The notes beneath the pieces were generated by a model. It had not been told where the DNA came from and did no database searches. It saw only the letters and a list, made by a program, of their open reading frames with translations. The position numbers and the translations under genes were made by a program. Source: a virus. Taken from it: a DNA stretch of 60,090 nt. The stretch lies in the IMG/VR virus record IMGVR_UViG_3300037193_000242, positions 1 through 60,090 of that record; one strand, 5' to 3'. Within the stretch, counting starts at the first letter, position 1. Every line of letters starts with the position of its first letter. Below, piece by piece: positions 43,632 through 51,467 of this stretch.

Positions 43632-43816
43632 CAAACTGACTCCTTCAGAACTTCCTGTACGCGGGGCATCACTCCGATGTCCCGTATCTCCGGCCTACGT
43701 TCGAGCAGTTGGAGGAACTTGTACCCGTTCGGTGCGTCCGGATGAGTGTCCCTGTTACGAGGCCATCGCAAGCCACGTCCGACCCCGCGTTGTTCAAAGC
43801 CACCCCCGATAGTCAA
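43631..43816 (-). CDS. Small protein with TTG start, unknown
   Basis: A 61-residue frame starting TTG (MTIGGGFEQRGVGRGLRWP). The TTG overlaps the previous stop (TTGA) and follows GGGGTGAGAG, matching the coupling style here; otherwise support is modest. The C-terminus (IRDIGVMPRVQEVLKESV) looks helical. No family recognised. Confidence 0.45.
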   Translation of the reverse strand: MTIGGGFEQRGVGRGLRWPRNRDTHPDAPNGYKFLQLLERRPEIRDIGVMPRVQEVLKESV

Positions 43817-44016
43817 CTCTCACCCCGCATCGTGATGTTGGCGCTGATGTTCTTGCCTACGACCTTCGCCATACCGCCGTGCTCGGGCTTCTCTTGCGCG
43901 TTGGTGATCTGCAAGTAGCCGGAGCCGGTGAACTGCACCGTCTCCCCGTTGTTCAACGTGACCGATAGCGACTCGATCTTGTGCATGCCGTCCTTCATGG
44001 TGTCCCCGCTCTTCAC
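43813..44016 (-). CDS. Small protein, unknown
   Basis: A 67-residue protein with likely beta structure (SLSVTLNNGETVQFTGSGYL, then VVGKNISANITMRG). GTG start with GTGA overlap and AAGGACGAGCA upstream; an ATG six codons later is also possible. It directly follows the Acb2-like gene. No family recognised. Confidence 0.55.
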   Translation of the reverse strand: MKSGDTMKDGMHKIESLSVTLNNGETVQFTGSGYLQITNAQEKPEHGGMAKVVGKNISANITMRGES

Positions 44017-45203
44017 TGCTCGTCCTTGCGAATGTGGCTCTGCTGTTCGGCAAAGGTCTGTACCGGCTTGGCGAGATCACGTCCACGCTGAATCCAGTCG
44101 GCCACGTTGCTCTTGACCTTCCCAATCGGCTCGAACAAAGCATTGGGGTTGCTTTCGAGGTACCGCTGGACAAGGGTCGATACCTGATCGAGTGACACAC
44201 CGTCATCCGCAACCTGTATCGAAAGGTTCATCTCCGGATCGCGTGGCTGCGGAACAACGGACTGCTCTACTTGCTCGTCTTCCACAGCAACATACGGAAC
44301 ACCTTCGAGACCGTAGTGCTCCATGAATCCCTTCATCCCCGAGAGAACACGAATCTCCGTGCCGTCATCGAGGAAGGTCTTGTCATCGATGTGGGTGTGA
44401 GAACCAATCATCCCGCACTCAAGACAACCCGGCTTCTCGTCGGGTGTCTCGGCTTCCGCGTTGGACACCAGACACGTACGACCGCACTGAAGGCACACGG
44501 CCTCCATCGTGCTCTCGACGATGGTCACGTCGCCAGAGCAGCCACGGCACACTTGCTCGCCGGTCGAGAGATGCATGAACTGAAGGGTTCCGATCCGCTC
44601 CTCGTCCGTGAGGACTCCTTCAACGGGTTGGTTCTGCGCAGCGAGGTACCGGTCGTACTCTTCACATGTCATCCCGGGGTGATCATCCCCGACGTTTGGG
44701 TGATCAGGAAGCGTTTCCTCATGGTTCTGCGGGCCGAACGTCACATCATGGTCCGACTGTGACACCCGTTCCTCCTTCGCGTCCTGACGGGCCGAGGGTG
44801 CATAGGCAGGACCACCGGGCACCCAGTTGTAGTTGTCATCCCAGTGAAGACCCTCGTCCTGTAGCGCGGCCTTGATGGCGCGAGCGTTCTCGGGCGACAG
44901 GTTGCCGAAGAAACGCAACACCTCTTCCGGCACATCTTCCGGCGTGCTGTCGTGGATCGCGAGTGCGGCGTTGGCCCACATGACCGCAACACGAACTGCA
45001 TCGATGGCGTTGTCCGACTCACGGCTTCCGGGCACGACCTTGCGAATGAGATCGGCCAACTCGAATCCTGCGTTGCGAATGGCTTCGAACTTGAGGATCT
45101 GGGATTCGGACTTCGGCGGGTGGTACGTGAACACATCCGAGAGGTAGTCGTAGTCCGCGCTCATGTTGGGAACTGCCTGCACATTGTGGGGGTGCTGATC
45201 CAT
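44013..45203 (-). CDS. Acb2/Tad1-like cyclic-nucleotide sponge domain with zinc ribbons
   Basis: A 396-residue protein. Residues 24-84 match the Acb2/Tad1 hairpin family: FTYHPPKSESQILKFEAIRN, then VVPGSRESDNAIDAVRVAVM and WANAALAIH. Acb2 and Tad1 bind cyclic oligonucleotide or ADP-ribose messengers and so block CBASS or Thoeris defence. The known proteins are about 65-150 residues, so this one carries a large extension: a polar region, then Cys pairs (CRGC, CLQC, CLECGMIGSH, residues about 215-275), and a helical C-terminus (TLVQRYLESNPNALFEPIG). The zinc-rich part is not in typical Acb2. Shine-Dalgarno AAGGGAAAGCAGTA. Ligand and activity not established. Confidence 0.78.
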   Translation of the reverse strand: MDQHPHNVQAVPNMSADYDYLSDVFTYHPPKSESQILKFEAIRNAGFELADLIRKVVPGSRESDNAIDAVRVAVMWANAALAIHDSTPEDVPEEVLRFFGNLSPENARAIKAALQDEGLHWDDNYNWVPGGPAYAPSARQDAKEERVSQSDHDVTFGPQNHEETLPDHPNVGDDHPGMTCEEYDRYLAAQNQPVEGVLTDEERIGTLQFMHLSTGEQVCRGCSGDVTIVESTMEAVCLQCGRTCLVSNAEAETPDEKPGCLECGMIGSHTHIDDKTFLDDGTEIRVLSGMKGFMEHYGLEGVPYVAVEDEQVEQSVVPQPRDPEMNLSIQVADDGVSLDQVSTLVQRYLESNPNALFEPIGKVKSNVADWIQRGRDLAKPVQTFAEQQSHIRKDEQ

Positions 45204-45397
45204 TACTGCTTTCCCTTCACTCGTCCCATGCGGCCACAGCCGGGACAGTTGTTGTTGACTTCTCCGACGACGGCAACCGATGCGCCGCCCTTCAACTCTT
45301 GTGTCGTCATCTCGGTAAGCGGTTCATACAGGAGAACGCGGCACTCGTCGTTCTCGCAGTAGACAACCTTGACCTCGACACCCCTAGGCATCGACAT
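45203..45397 (-). CDS. Small zinc-ribbon protein
   Basis: A 64-residue protein with two Cys-containing elements: VYCENDECRVLLY and NNNCPGCGRMGRVKG. The four cysteines suit a zinc ribbon. It lies directly upstream of the Acb2-like gene, with a one-base overlap. An ATG two codons later is an alternative start. Confidence 0.65.
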   Translation of the reverse strand: MSMPRGVEVKVVYCENDECRVLLYEPLTEMTTQELKGGASVAVVGEVNNNCPGCGRMGRVKGKQ

Positions 45398-45626
45398 CGG
45401 CCCGCTTCCCCTTCTTCACTTCGATGTTGAGCCACGAGCCGGATGCAAGGACACCGACGGTGTACTCGTACTGGTCACGTTGCTCACGGATGAACAGAGT
45501 GATGCCATCGTTCCCATCATCGTCCGTGGTGCTGATGATCGGTCGGCCCTTAGTCTCGAACATCTTCGAGCCGCCCATCTCCATCTGAGCGATGACTACA
45601 TACGAATCGTTCTGCTCTTCAGTCAC
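45384..45626 (-). CDS. Small beta-rich protein, unknown
   Basis: An 80-residue protein (DSYVVIAQMEMGGSKMFETK, then YEYTVGVLASGSWLNIEVKK). The alternating hydrophobic pattern suggests a small beta sheet. Overlaps the zinc-ribbon gene by 14 bases. No family recognised. Confidence 0.58.
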   Translation of the reverse strand: MTEEQNDSYVVIAQMEMGGSKMFETKGRPIISTTDDDGNDGITLFIREQRDQYEYTVGVLASGSWLNIEVKKGKRADVDA

Positions 45627-45634
45627 GTGTCCTC

Positions 45635-46768
45635 CTAGAACACATAGGGTGTATCGCGTGACTTGAACTCTGTCAGTGGCTTGCCGTCGATGTCTACCTG
45701 CATGGCATTGGTAAGCGGGGGCATGGTCACTTTGTTACCGGGCTGTGTACCGCATGGTCGTGTAGTGATGGACCACTGGCCGATAGGAAGTGAGTCGTCT
45801 ACCTCGAAAGGTATTCCGAAGATGGTTCCCATCCCGCCCCGGTTCTTCATCTCCTGTGCTTGATCCTTCAGCCCTTGATCCTCCAACAGCGCATTGAAGA
45901 CGGCTTCGCCCATCGATACGAGTTCGATGTCCTTACGTCTATCGATGTCAGCCTTCTGTACCTCACGCATCATCTCCATCAGTACGGAGTGAGGAACGGG
46001 TGTTAGTTCACTCTGCGACCAGTTTCCATTGCGTTCGGAAACGAAGTCCTCCGCTTCCTCTTCCGTACGCCAGTTGATCCCACACACCGGACAGTGATGC
46101 ATCGTGGTCGGGACATGAGTAGCCGGTTCATTACAGGTACACGTGTGCTGAAAACCTCCGATGGTAATGTCGTTATCGTGCGCGACCTCGCATACCGCGT
46201 CGGAAGTATGGGTCGATGAAGTAGTTCTCTTCGGAACCCGCACCTTCTTCCGCTTGGATGTGGACTCTTCCTCTTCGGACTGCTTCTGAGACTTGCTCTG
46301 CGATTCGTCGTTTGTGTTCTGCGACCTCTTCTTCGCCACCCTTCGGCGCTGTGACGAGGTTGTATCCGTGCTCTGCTGCGATTCGTCGGATGTGCTCGAC
46401 TGGTGTGATTCCTTCGTCACCGGCCCCTGAGTCGGGGCTACTTCTTTTGGGCGCTTCACCCGCACACGGTTGGTACGCCTCTGAAGTTCATAGAAGCGCT
46501 TCGCTTGCTCGATGTGCCAATCCCGGTGTCCTTGCTGTTCGTCTACCAACGCGAGGCATTCCGTGCACTGCCAGAGTGCCAGTGTTGCGAGCGCCGCCGA
46601 GGGATCGAGTGAGGTGACGGTGAACGAAACCGTCTTGAACGCGATCCGAGGGATGTCGGGATTGTGTGCTGCATCCCGATTCGGGCAGAACTGCTCGTGA
46701 CGGATGTCGTCACCCACCCGTGCTACCGAGAGACACGACACGCAGTGGTACTTCTTAGGTTCAGTCAT
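45635..46768 (-). CDS. Protein with zinc knuckles and a long Ser/Lys/Glu-rich linker
   Basis: A 377-residue protein. N-terminal ~80 residues carry Cys pairs (HCVSCLSVARVGDD, WQCTECLALVDEQQ). Residues about 105-190 are low-complexity (Ser, Gln, Glu, Lys). Next comes another Cys/His set (TCTCNEPATH, HHCPVCGINWRTEEE). The C-terminal 100 residues look folded (FGIPFEVDDSLPIGQWSITT, KPLTEFKSRDTPYVF). Probably multi-domain with a nucleic-acid or protein-binding role. No known family. Confidence 0.62.
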   Translation of the reverse strand: MTEPKKYHCVSCLSVARVGDDIRHEQFCPNRDAAHNPDIPRIAFKTVSFTVTSLDPSAALATLALWQCTECLALVDEQQGHRDWHIEQAKRFYELQRRTNRVRVKRPKEVAPTQGPVTKESHQSSTSDESQQSTDTTSSQRRRVAKKRSQNTNDESQSKSQKQSEEEESTSKRKKVRVPKRTTSSTHTSDAVCEVAHDNDITIGGFQHTCTCNEPATHVPTTMHHCPVCGINWRTEEEAEDFVSERNGNWSQSELTPVPHSVLMEMMREVQKADIDRRKDIELVSMGEAVFNALLEDQGLKDQAQEMKNRGGMGTIFGIPFEVDDSLPIGQWSITTRPCGTQPGNKVTMPPLTNAMQVDIDGKPLTEFKSRDTPYVF

Positions 46769-46970
46769 CCTTCACCTCTGGGTCTAACACTGCACCAACG
46801 AGATACGTGCGTATGAAGTCGATACATTCCGCTTCGGCCTCGAACCATGTAGACGCCGAAGTGAGTACCGTCCCACTATCAGACTCGCATAGAACCGCCT
46901 GCCACTTGAAGTGTGTGGCCTCACGGTCGATGTCTGCAAACCACTCGGTGCGTACTGCCGCGTTAGCCAT
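46761..46970 (-). CDS. Small protein, unknown
   Basis: A 69-residue protein (VRTEWFADIDREATHFKWQA, then STWFEAEAECIDFIRTYL) with alternating beta and helix character. Good Shine-Dalgarno (GGTGGAGCAAGCGC). Overlaps both neighbours by eight bases. No family recognised. Confidence 0.58.
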   Translation of the reverse strand: MANAAVRTEWFADIDREATHFKWQAVLCESDSGTVLTSASTWFEAEAECIDFIRTYLVGAVLDPEVKDD

Positions 46971-47226
46971 GCGCTTGCTCCACCTTGCAGTTCGGACCTA
47001 GATAGATGCGGGTCACACCTTCCGGAATCTCAATGAACGGAAGGGTGTCTACGTCTACGTCTGCGGGAGCGCCGATGATGATGTATCGATCCGGCTTCCC
47101 ATCCTTCGGCCTCTTCAGGTTCTTCATTGGGTTCCACATCGCGGGCATCTCCATGAACGCTTCTCCATACATCAGTAGACAGGTTGACTCGCAGTCATCC
47201 GTTCCACCCCCGTGTCGGCATGCCAT
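46963..47226 (-). CDS. Small protein with N-terminal Cys/His, unknown
   Basis: An 87-residue protein with an N-terminal CRHGGGTDDCESTC that could bind a metal. The middle is Lys/Pro-rich (NLKRPKDGKPDRYIIIGAPA) and the C-terminus contains IEIPEGVTRIYLGPNCKV. Overlaps the next gene by one base (TGATG). No family recognised. Confidence 0.55.
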   Translation of the reverse strand: MACRHGGGTDDCESTCLLMYGEAFMEMPAMWNPMKNLKRPKDGKPDRYIIIGAPADVDVDTLPFIEIPEGVTRIYLGPNCKVEQAHG

Positions 47227-47654
47227 CAGTCGTCGTCCTCCTCATCGTCATCAACGTCCAGAAGATCAGAGCACTCGTGAACAAGTTCCGACTTCACGAC
47301 ACGAGTGTTTGCTCCAATAACGGGCTTGTTGTAGTCCCTGTTCCACGTCATCGAGTTCAGATCGACCGTTACGTCCACCGTGAGAACGACTTCTAGACCG
47401 CTTTTGCAACGTGGGCAGCGCCCAACGGTGTGTGCGAACGTACGCGTGCCTGTGAGCCACCGTTCCGGCTGCGGAGGGGTGGTGTTTGGATCGGCTGCTA
47501 CCCGGTCATCGGCCATGAACTCGTGTTCAAAGCCCCACACCTTCATCTCAGCGAGTAGTCCCTCAACTGATTCTGCACTGGATCGGAATTCCTCTGTTCG
47601 CTTGTTGCTGTCTACGACGATGGTTCCGTAGATGTGACGAATCTGCTCAACCAC
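47226..47654 (-). CDS. Small protein with CxxC and acidic tail
   Basis: A 142-residue protein. The middle has HTVGRCPRCKSGLEVVLTVD, a zinc-ribbon half, with a second Cys near the end (ELVHECSDLLDVDDDEEDDD). The last ten residues are almost all Asp/Glu. GTG start with AAGGAGCAGAACC upstream. No family recognised. Confidence 0.58.
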   Translation of the reverse strand: MVEQIRHIYGTIVVDSNKRTEEFRSSAESVEGLLAEMKVWGFEHEFMADDRVAADPNTTPPQPERWLTGTRTFAHTVGRCPRCKSGLEVVLTVDVTVDLNSMTWNRDYNKPVIGANTRVVKSELVHECSDLLDVDDDEEDDD

Positions 47655-47910
47655 GGTTCTGCTCCTTCGGGAATGCGATCAGCGCATAGTGGTAGACGAG
47701 TGCGCTCGTGATCAGTGTGTAGATGAGCACCCCGACGATGAGGATCGGAAGGACGGGGTGATCATGGAACGCGTCGATGATGAGTCCGCACACAACCGCA
47801 TGCACCGTGATCATCAGAGCGATGTAGAACTTGGCTTCTGTTCGCGTGGTTCGGGATTCCTTCTTCAACCACTGCTCGGCTGCTGGTCCGAAGATGCGTC
47901 GCTTGTTCAT
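47647..47910 (-). CDS. Two-TM membrane protein
   Basis: An 87-residue protein with a basic N-terminus (MNKRRIFGPAAEQWLKKES) and two hydrophobic segments (FYIALMITVHAVVCGLIID, LPILIVGVLIYTLITSALVY). ATG overlaps the stop of the small gene upstream (ATGA), which decides the start over a GTG seven codons earlier. Function unknown. Confidence 0.65.
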   Translation of the reverse strand: MNKRRIFGPAAEQWLKKESRTTRTEAKFYIALMITVHAVVCGLIIDAFHDHPVLPILIVGVLIYTLITSALVYHYALIAFPKEQNRG

Positions 47911-48068
47911 GACTCCTCGCTCACTTCCCACGCGATGCAGATCGGACCTACTCTGAACGACTGCATCATCTCCGAAGTGGCTCGTGAGTAGCCCTTCTTC
48001 ACTTCCTTGTCGTAGAGATCACCAATCCACCACAACGCGGTGTGCAGAACCTTGCCTCTGATCTTCAT
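47907..48068 (-). CDS. 53-residue small protein
   Basis: The frame begins MKIRGKVLHTALWWIGDLYD and ends IAWEVSEES. It fills the gap between the uracil-DNA glycosylase and the two-TM gene exactly, with ATGA overlaps at both ends and AAGGAAGACAGC upstream of the ATG. These junctions are the main evidence. Probably alpha-helical. No family recognised. Confidence 0.68.
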   Translation of the reverse strand: MKIRGKVLHTALWWIGDLYDKEVKKGYSRATSEMMQSFRVGPICIAWEVSEES

Positions 48069-48643
48069 GCTGTCTTCCTTCGTACGATGGGCTTCCGCAC
48101 CGCTCCTGCGACTGCGGCTAGATCGTTCACCAACTCGATGTGGCGTGCTTTCGGGTTCGACAACACCAACCGAGGATGGATCACGGGGACGAGTTCGTAG
48201 TCATCCCAGTCGTATCGCTTCCCGCGTACGTTGGAGATGCACTCGTCGTTGATGAAGGTTTCGACACCGTCCTGTCCGAGAGGAACGACGACACTGGGTT
48301 GCAGTACCTCGATCTCTTCTTCCAGATAGACAAGTGCCCGGTCGATCTCCTTGTCGGAGAGTGATCGAACCGTTCGCCCCTTCGTGAGCGTTGTGTAATA
48401 GATGCGTACTCGATGGAGGTTGTCGGCCTGTAGTGCCTTCTCCCAGTGCGGCCAACTCTGGGGGCTGATGTCGCCTACGACCACTATCTGCGGGTTGAGT
48501 GGTCCTTGTGCTGGTACGAACGGGTTGTCTCCCCGTAGTGCTCGCAACGTCGGGTTGTTCTTCTGTCGCTTGTGGATGCTCTCGATGTGCTTCCGACGTT
48601 CCCCGTAGCGATTGAGTTTGCCCACCGTCAACCTCGCATCCAT
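48065..48643 (-). CDS. Uracil-DNA glycosylase-like protein
   Basis: A 192-residue protein with the UDG superfamily plan: FVPAQGPLNPQIVVVGDISP at the nucleotide-binding loop, then VVVPLGQDGVETFI, and the catalytic-type HPR in LVPVIHPRLVLSNP. It lacks the Cys cluster of family 4 and 5 iron-sulphur enzymes, and the GxGxG/GEAPG motif is changed to VGDISP, so activity is uncertain. It would remove uracil from DNA or act on another base. Start overlaps the terminase small subunit end by 16 bases. Confidence 0.75.
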   Translation of the reverse strand: MDARLTVGKLNRYGERRKHIESIHKRQKNNPTLRALRGDNPFVPAQGPLNPQIVVVGDISPQSWPHWEKALQADNLHRVRIYYTTLTKGRTVRSLSDKEIDRALVYLEEEIEVLQPSVVVPLGQDGVETFINDECISNVRGKRYDWDDYELVPVIHPRLVLSNPKARHIELVNDLAAVAGAVRKPIVRRKTA

Positions 48644-49491
48644 GACGGGGTGCTGCTGTCCTCATCCACAATCTCTGCTTCTACCACTTCGTCGTCATCC
48701 CCTTCGTAGTCGTTCTCATCATCGCTGCGATCTGCACTTTCGAGTTCTGGGGTTCCTCCCGGTGTCCCCATCGCAAGTCCTGCACGTTCCAATGCCACCA
48801 ACATGCTCGCCAACCGCTCTGCATCGTCGCGTTGAAGTTCCTGCGACACGGAGACGGCGTGCTCGATGTTCCCCTCGACGTTGATGTCCAACTTCTCACC
48901 ATCGGTACCTAGTGCCCTACGTCCGATGTTCTGGAAGGTCTCTGCTGCTCGGGATAGCCCTTCCATCTCGCGGTAGTTCACAGCCGAGTACAACTCCCAC
49001 TTCTCGACCTTCTCCCCCGCTTCCATCCTTCTCCGTGCATCCGCAACACGTTCGTTCGCGGCTCGAAGATCACCCGCAATCTGGGCAAGTTGACTCTGAA
49101 CGAGTCCGATACCGATCTTCGCAACGGACAACGCCTTCTCATCGAACTCGACGGCACCTTTCACAAGTTCGCGTTGTCTACTCTTCTGACGCGCTTGCTC
49201 TAGTTCCGTCTGGGCCTGCAACCTTCGTTCGGTCCACCGCTTGGAAGCACTCCGTTCCTTCACCCGCTGATATGGGATGTCGAAGTGCTCTGCCAAGTCC
49301 TTCAGATTCAGGTAGGTACGTTCCATCCCGTCCTCTGACCGGGCAATCCCCTCGATGAACGCACTCTCAACCTCGTCCCACGGGTACTTCGCCTTGGCCC
49401 CTCCCGTGCGAATCTTTACCTCTGCCGGTTCAGTACGCGTCTGGTCTCCCTTCCGCGACAGGGTCTTCTTCCCGGTGTTTCCGCTGGTCAC
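48628..49491 (-). CDS. terS: Putative terminase small subunit
   Basis: A 287-residue protein. Residues about 30-95 look like a DNA-binding head (YPWDEVESAFIEGIARSE, then LKDLAEHFDIPYQRVKERSA, a helix-turn-helix, with W at KRWTERR). Residues 95-200 are a coiled coil (LEQARQKSRQRELVKG). The C-terminus is acidic. This matches the usual TerS layout of HTH, oligomerisation helices and an acidic tail. It lies 10 kb from TerL, with the accessory genes between, an unusual split. GTG start after GAGGGGAAAACACGCT. Confidence 0.68.
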   Translation of the reverse strand: MTSGNTGKKTLSRKGDQTRTEPAEVKIRTGGAKAKYPWDEVESAFIEGIARSEDGMERTYLNLKDLAEHFDIPYQRVKERSASKRWTERRLQAQTELEQARQKSRQRELVKGAVEFDEKALSVAKIGIGLVQSQLAQIAGDLRAANERVADARRRMEAGEKVEKWELYSAVNYREMEGLSRAAETFQNIGRRALGTDGEKLDINVEGNIEHAVSVSQELQRDDAERLASMLVALERAGLAMGTPGGTPELESADRSDDENDYEGDDDEVVEAEIVDEDSSTPSWMRG

Positions 49492-49528
49492 AGCGTGTTT
49501 TCCCCTCTTCAGACGTGGTTCGATACCG

Positions 49529-49569
49529 AACCGTACCCGGTACCTCTTCAGAGCGCTAGGGTACGGGTT
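49529..49569. terminator. Imperfect hairpin upstream of TerS
   Basis: AACCGTACCC (49529-49538) pairs with GGGTACGGGTT (49559-49569) with one bulged base and a 20-base loop. It lies between the SLOG gene stop and the TerS start; it may slow transcription entering the packaging gene. No T tract. Confidence 0.4.
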
Positions 49570-49575
49570 GTCTCC

Positions 49576-50085
49576 TCACCCCTTGCGGTGCCTGCTCAGG
49601 GTGCGCTGTACGGGCTCCCTACGGGTCTGCCGACGGGATAGTTCCACCCGTGGCTCCCGGTACCTCTCGACCTCGATTCCGGCCTTCTCCGCGAGGTCTG
49701 AACAATGCGTTGCACCTGCGCTCTCGTTGCGAATGAAAGCAAGGCAGATATCGGCTCCCGCATTCACCATGTCTGCGTTTCTCCGATACCCCGCTGCCTT
49801 TCGATAGCGGTGCCAATCCGCAGGGTGGCGCTCCACGTTCCAGTTGCACACTTTCGCGAGTTCATCTGCCATCCTGTCCGCGCCTGTGGGACACGCACCG
49901 TGGACGATGGTCACCCAATCCGTCTCACCGTGGTTCCCCGTTTCCTCGCACACCCTCACGACGGCATCGATGATGGCTTTCCGGAGGCGTTCCTCGTCTT
50001 CCCAGTCCCGAGAACCGGTGATGAGGATTCGGTACTGCTTCACGGGTTCAGAAGGCTTCAGGAACCGCAGAGGCTGGACGTGCAT
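49576..50085 (-). CDS. SLOG-fold protein (DUF2493/YspA-like)
   Basis: A 169-residue protein with RILITGSRDWEDEERL, IVHGACPTGADRMADELA, HPADWHRYRKAAGYRRNADM and GADICLAFIRNESAGA. This is the DUF2493 (YspA/cpYpsA) SLOG family that binds nucleotide-like ligands; some SLOG proteins sense or process signals made in antiviral defence. The basic C-terminus (RRQTRREPVQRTLSRHRKG) is extra. ATG at MHVQPLRF follows GGGAGCAGTA; the longer upstream frame runs through the next gene. Confidence 0.85.
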   Translation of the reverse strand: MHVQPLRFLKPSEPVKQYRILITGSRDWEDEERLRKAIIDAVVRVCEETGNHGETDWVTIVHGACPTGADRMADELAKVCNWNVERHPADWHRYRKAAGYRRNADMVNAGADICLAFIRNESAGATHCSDLAEKAGIEVERYREPRVELSRRQTRREPVQRTLSRHRKG

Positions 50086-50672
50086 TACTGCTCCCACGCC
50101 GGGTCGTAGACCCATTGATCTGTGCCCTTGATGCGGATGCATGTCCGAGGCGACCCGAAGTGGCCGTAAACCGTCGCTGCGTTGTCCTTGGCACCGTGCT
50201 CCTGATCGCACACCTTCACCTTGCTCTCCGATGCCACTCTCAATACCTGATCGAGAGCACATTCCTGCTCACCACACCAGCATCCCCAGTGACGGGCCTC
50301 AGAATCGTTCGTTGGTCCTTGCCCATCCTCTGTGAGTCCTATTGGGAAGTGTTTGGGCATCCAACTTTCGTCGTAGCCCAGACGATCCCAGAACCCGATC
50401 CGCAGATTGGGTGTCTCCTTACGCTCTACGCCGCACGAGCACGCCTTCGTCTTGTTGCTGAACCCGACCTCTGTGTGACCGTTGCGTCCCACATGTATGT
50501 AGTTGATCTGATCATCAATGACACCGTGATAGCGCTGGCACAGGATCGGGGTCTGGCCCATAGCCGGGAGCGGTAACCAGTAGTAGGCGTCTTCTTCAGG
50601 ATGCTTTAGACACCCTCGACCATCTCGATGCATCCATGTGCTGAGTCCTGCTGTGTTCCACCATTCATTCAT
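50085..50672 (-). CDS. Cys/His/Trp-rich protein, unknown
   Basis: A 195-residue protein with many Cys, His and Trp residues (CSCGVERKETPNLRIGFW, HWGCWCGEQECALDQVL). The Cys pairs suggest zinc binding. Its stop overlaps the SLOG gene start (TAATG). Function unknown. Confidence 0.6.
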   Translation of the reverse strand: MNEWWNTAGLSTWMHRDGRGCLKHPEEDAYYWLPLPAMGQTPILCQRYHGVIDDQINYIHVGRNGHTEVGFSNKTKACSCGVERKETPNLRIGFWDRLGYDESWMPKHFPIGLTEDGQGPTNDSEARHWGCWCGEQECALDQVLRVASESKVKVCDQEHGAKDNAATVYGHFGSPRTCIRIKGTDQWVYDPAWEQ

Positions 50673-50724
50673 GTTCTATCTCCTTCTTAACATTGCAGCC
50701 GCGCACGCTGTCGCTTCGCTCCAA

Positions 50725-50934
50725 CTACGATTCGCGCGCCGCCCGGTTTGCTGCACGGGTGGCTGCGGCACGCTCACGCTTGCGCTGGTCGGCACGGAGC
50801 CGATCTGCAATGCATGCGTGACGCCGCGCCATGATGCTGAACAGGAACCACAATGCCTCGTGGTACTCAGGCGTCCCTACACCCAGCGACTCGATCTCTT
50901 TCAGAACCTTGTCGTTACGGTCCGTATTACTCAC
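50725..50934 (-). CDS. Small basic helical protein
   Basis: A 69-residue protein (KVLKEIESLGVGTPEYHEAL, then ADRLRADQRKRERAAATRAA). The C-terminal half is an Arg/Ala-rich helix. GTG start overlapping the upstream stop. Function unknown. Confidence 0.58.
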   Translation of the reverse strand: MSNTDRNDKVLKEIESLGVGTPEYHEALWFLFSIMARRHACIADRLRADQRKRERAAATRAANRAARES

Positions 50935-51292
50935 GACTCCGCCCGCCGCATGTTGGACAGTTCGAGTGACACCCGGCTCCGTGATCGTGAGGCACGTTGC
51001 TCACGTAACACAAGACTGCATGCGGTTCTGCCTCGACAGAGGGACCGTCAGGAATCCCATCGAACCGTAGAGACTCGCCGAGGAGGCGATACGTGCCGGG
51101 GTAGGCGCGTGCTGCCGACTGAGCGAGCACCATGTTCTGAAGCGCATGAACGTGAAGCATGACCTCGAACATGTCGTTGGCCCGTTTCGGTCCTGATATC
51201 TCATTGAAGTCTTCCATGAGCGAGCCCAACTTCTCAACGAGATTGTGCTCCTCTGGTGTCATCATTCCTCGGAGTGCGTAACCCTCACTCAT
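50927..51292 (-). CDS. Helical protein with C-terminal H..HG..C...CPTCGGR motif
   Basis: A 121-residue protein. Residues 10-75 are helical (HNLVEKLGSLMEDFNEISG, MFEVMLHVHALQNMVLAQSA). The C-terminus holds VPHDHGAGCHSNCPTCGGRS, a zinc knuckle matching the end of the protein at 35265-35681. Shine-Dalgarno AAGGATCAGCACT. Function unknown. Confidence 0.62.
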   Translation of the reverse strand: MSEGYALRGMMTPEEHNLVEKLGSLMEDFNEISGPKRANDMFEVMLHVHALQNMVLAQSAARAYPGTYRLLGESLRFDGIPDGPSVEAEPHAVLCYVSNVPHDHGAGCHSNCPTCGGRSRE

Positions 51293-51467
51293 AGTGCTGA
51301 TCCTTGGCTGCGTATCGCTCAGACTTGTTTCGATGCACCCATAGGAGGTACCCCGCGAAGATGCCGAGGAGGAACCACACCGCCCATTCCAGAACGATCA
51401 ATGCGAGTGCGATCAGGGTGCAGAACACAACGATCCGCACCGCGAGCCTCGTCCACCAGTACGACAT
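51285..51467 (-). CDS. Short membrane protein
   Basis: A 60-residue protein with one long or two short hydrophobic segments (LAVRIVVFCTLIALALIVL and WAVWFLLGIFAGYLLWV) and a charged tail. ATG at MSYWW follows TTGGGAGGACTG and overlaps the upstream stop (TGATG). Function unknown. Confidence 0.62.
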   Translation of the reverse strand: MSYWWTRLAVRIVVFCTLIALALIVLEWAVWFLLGIFAGYLLWVHRNKSERYAAKDQHYE

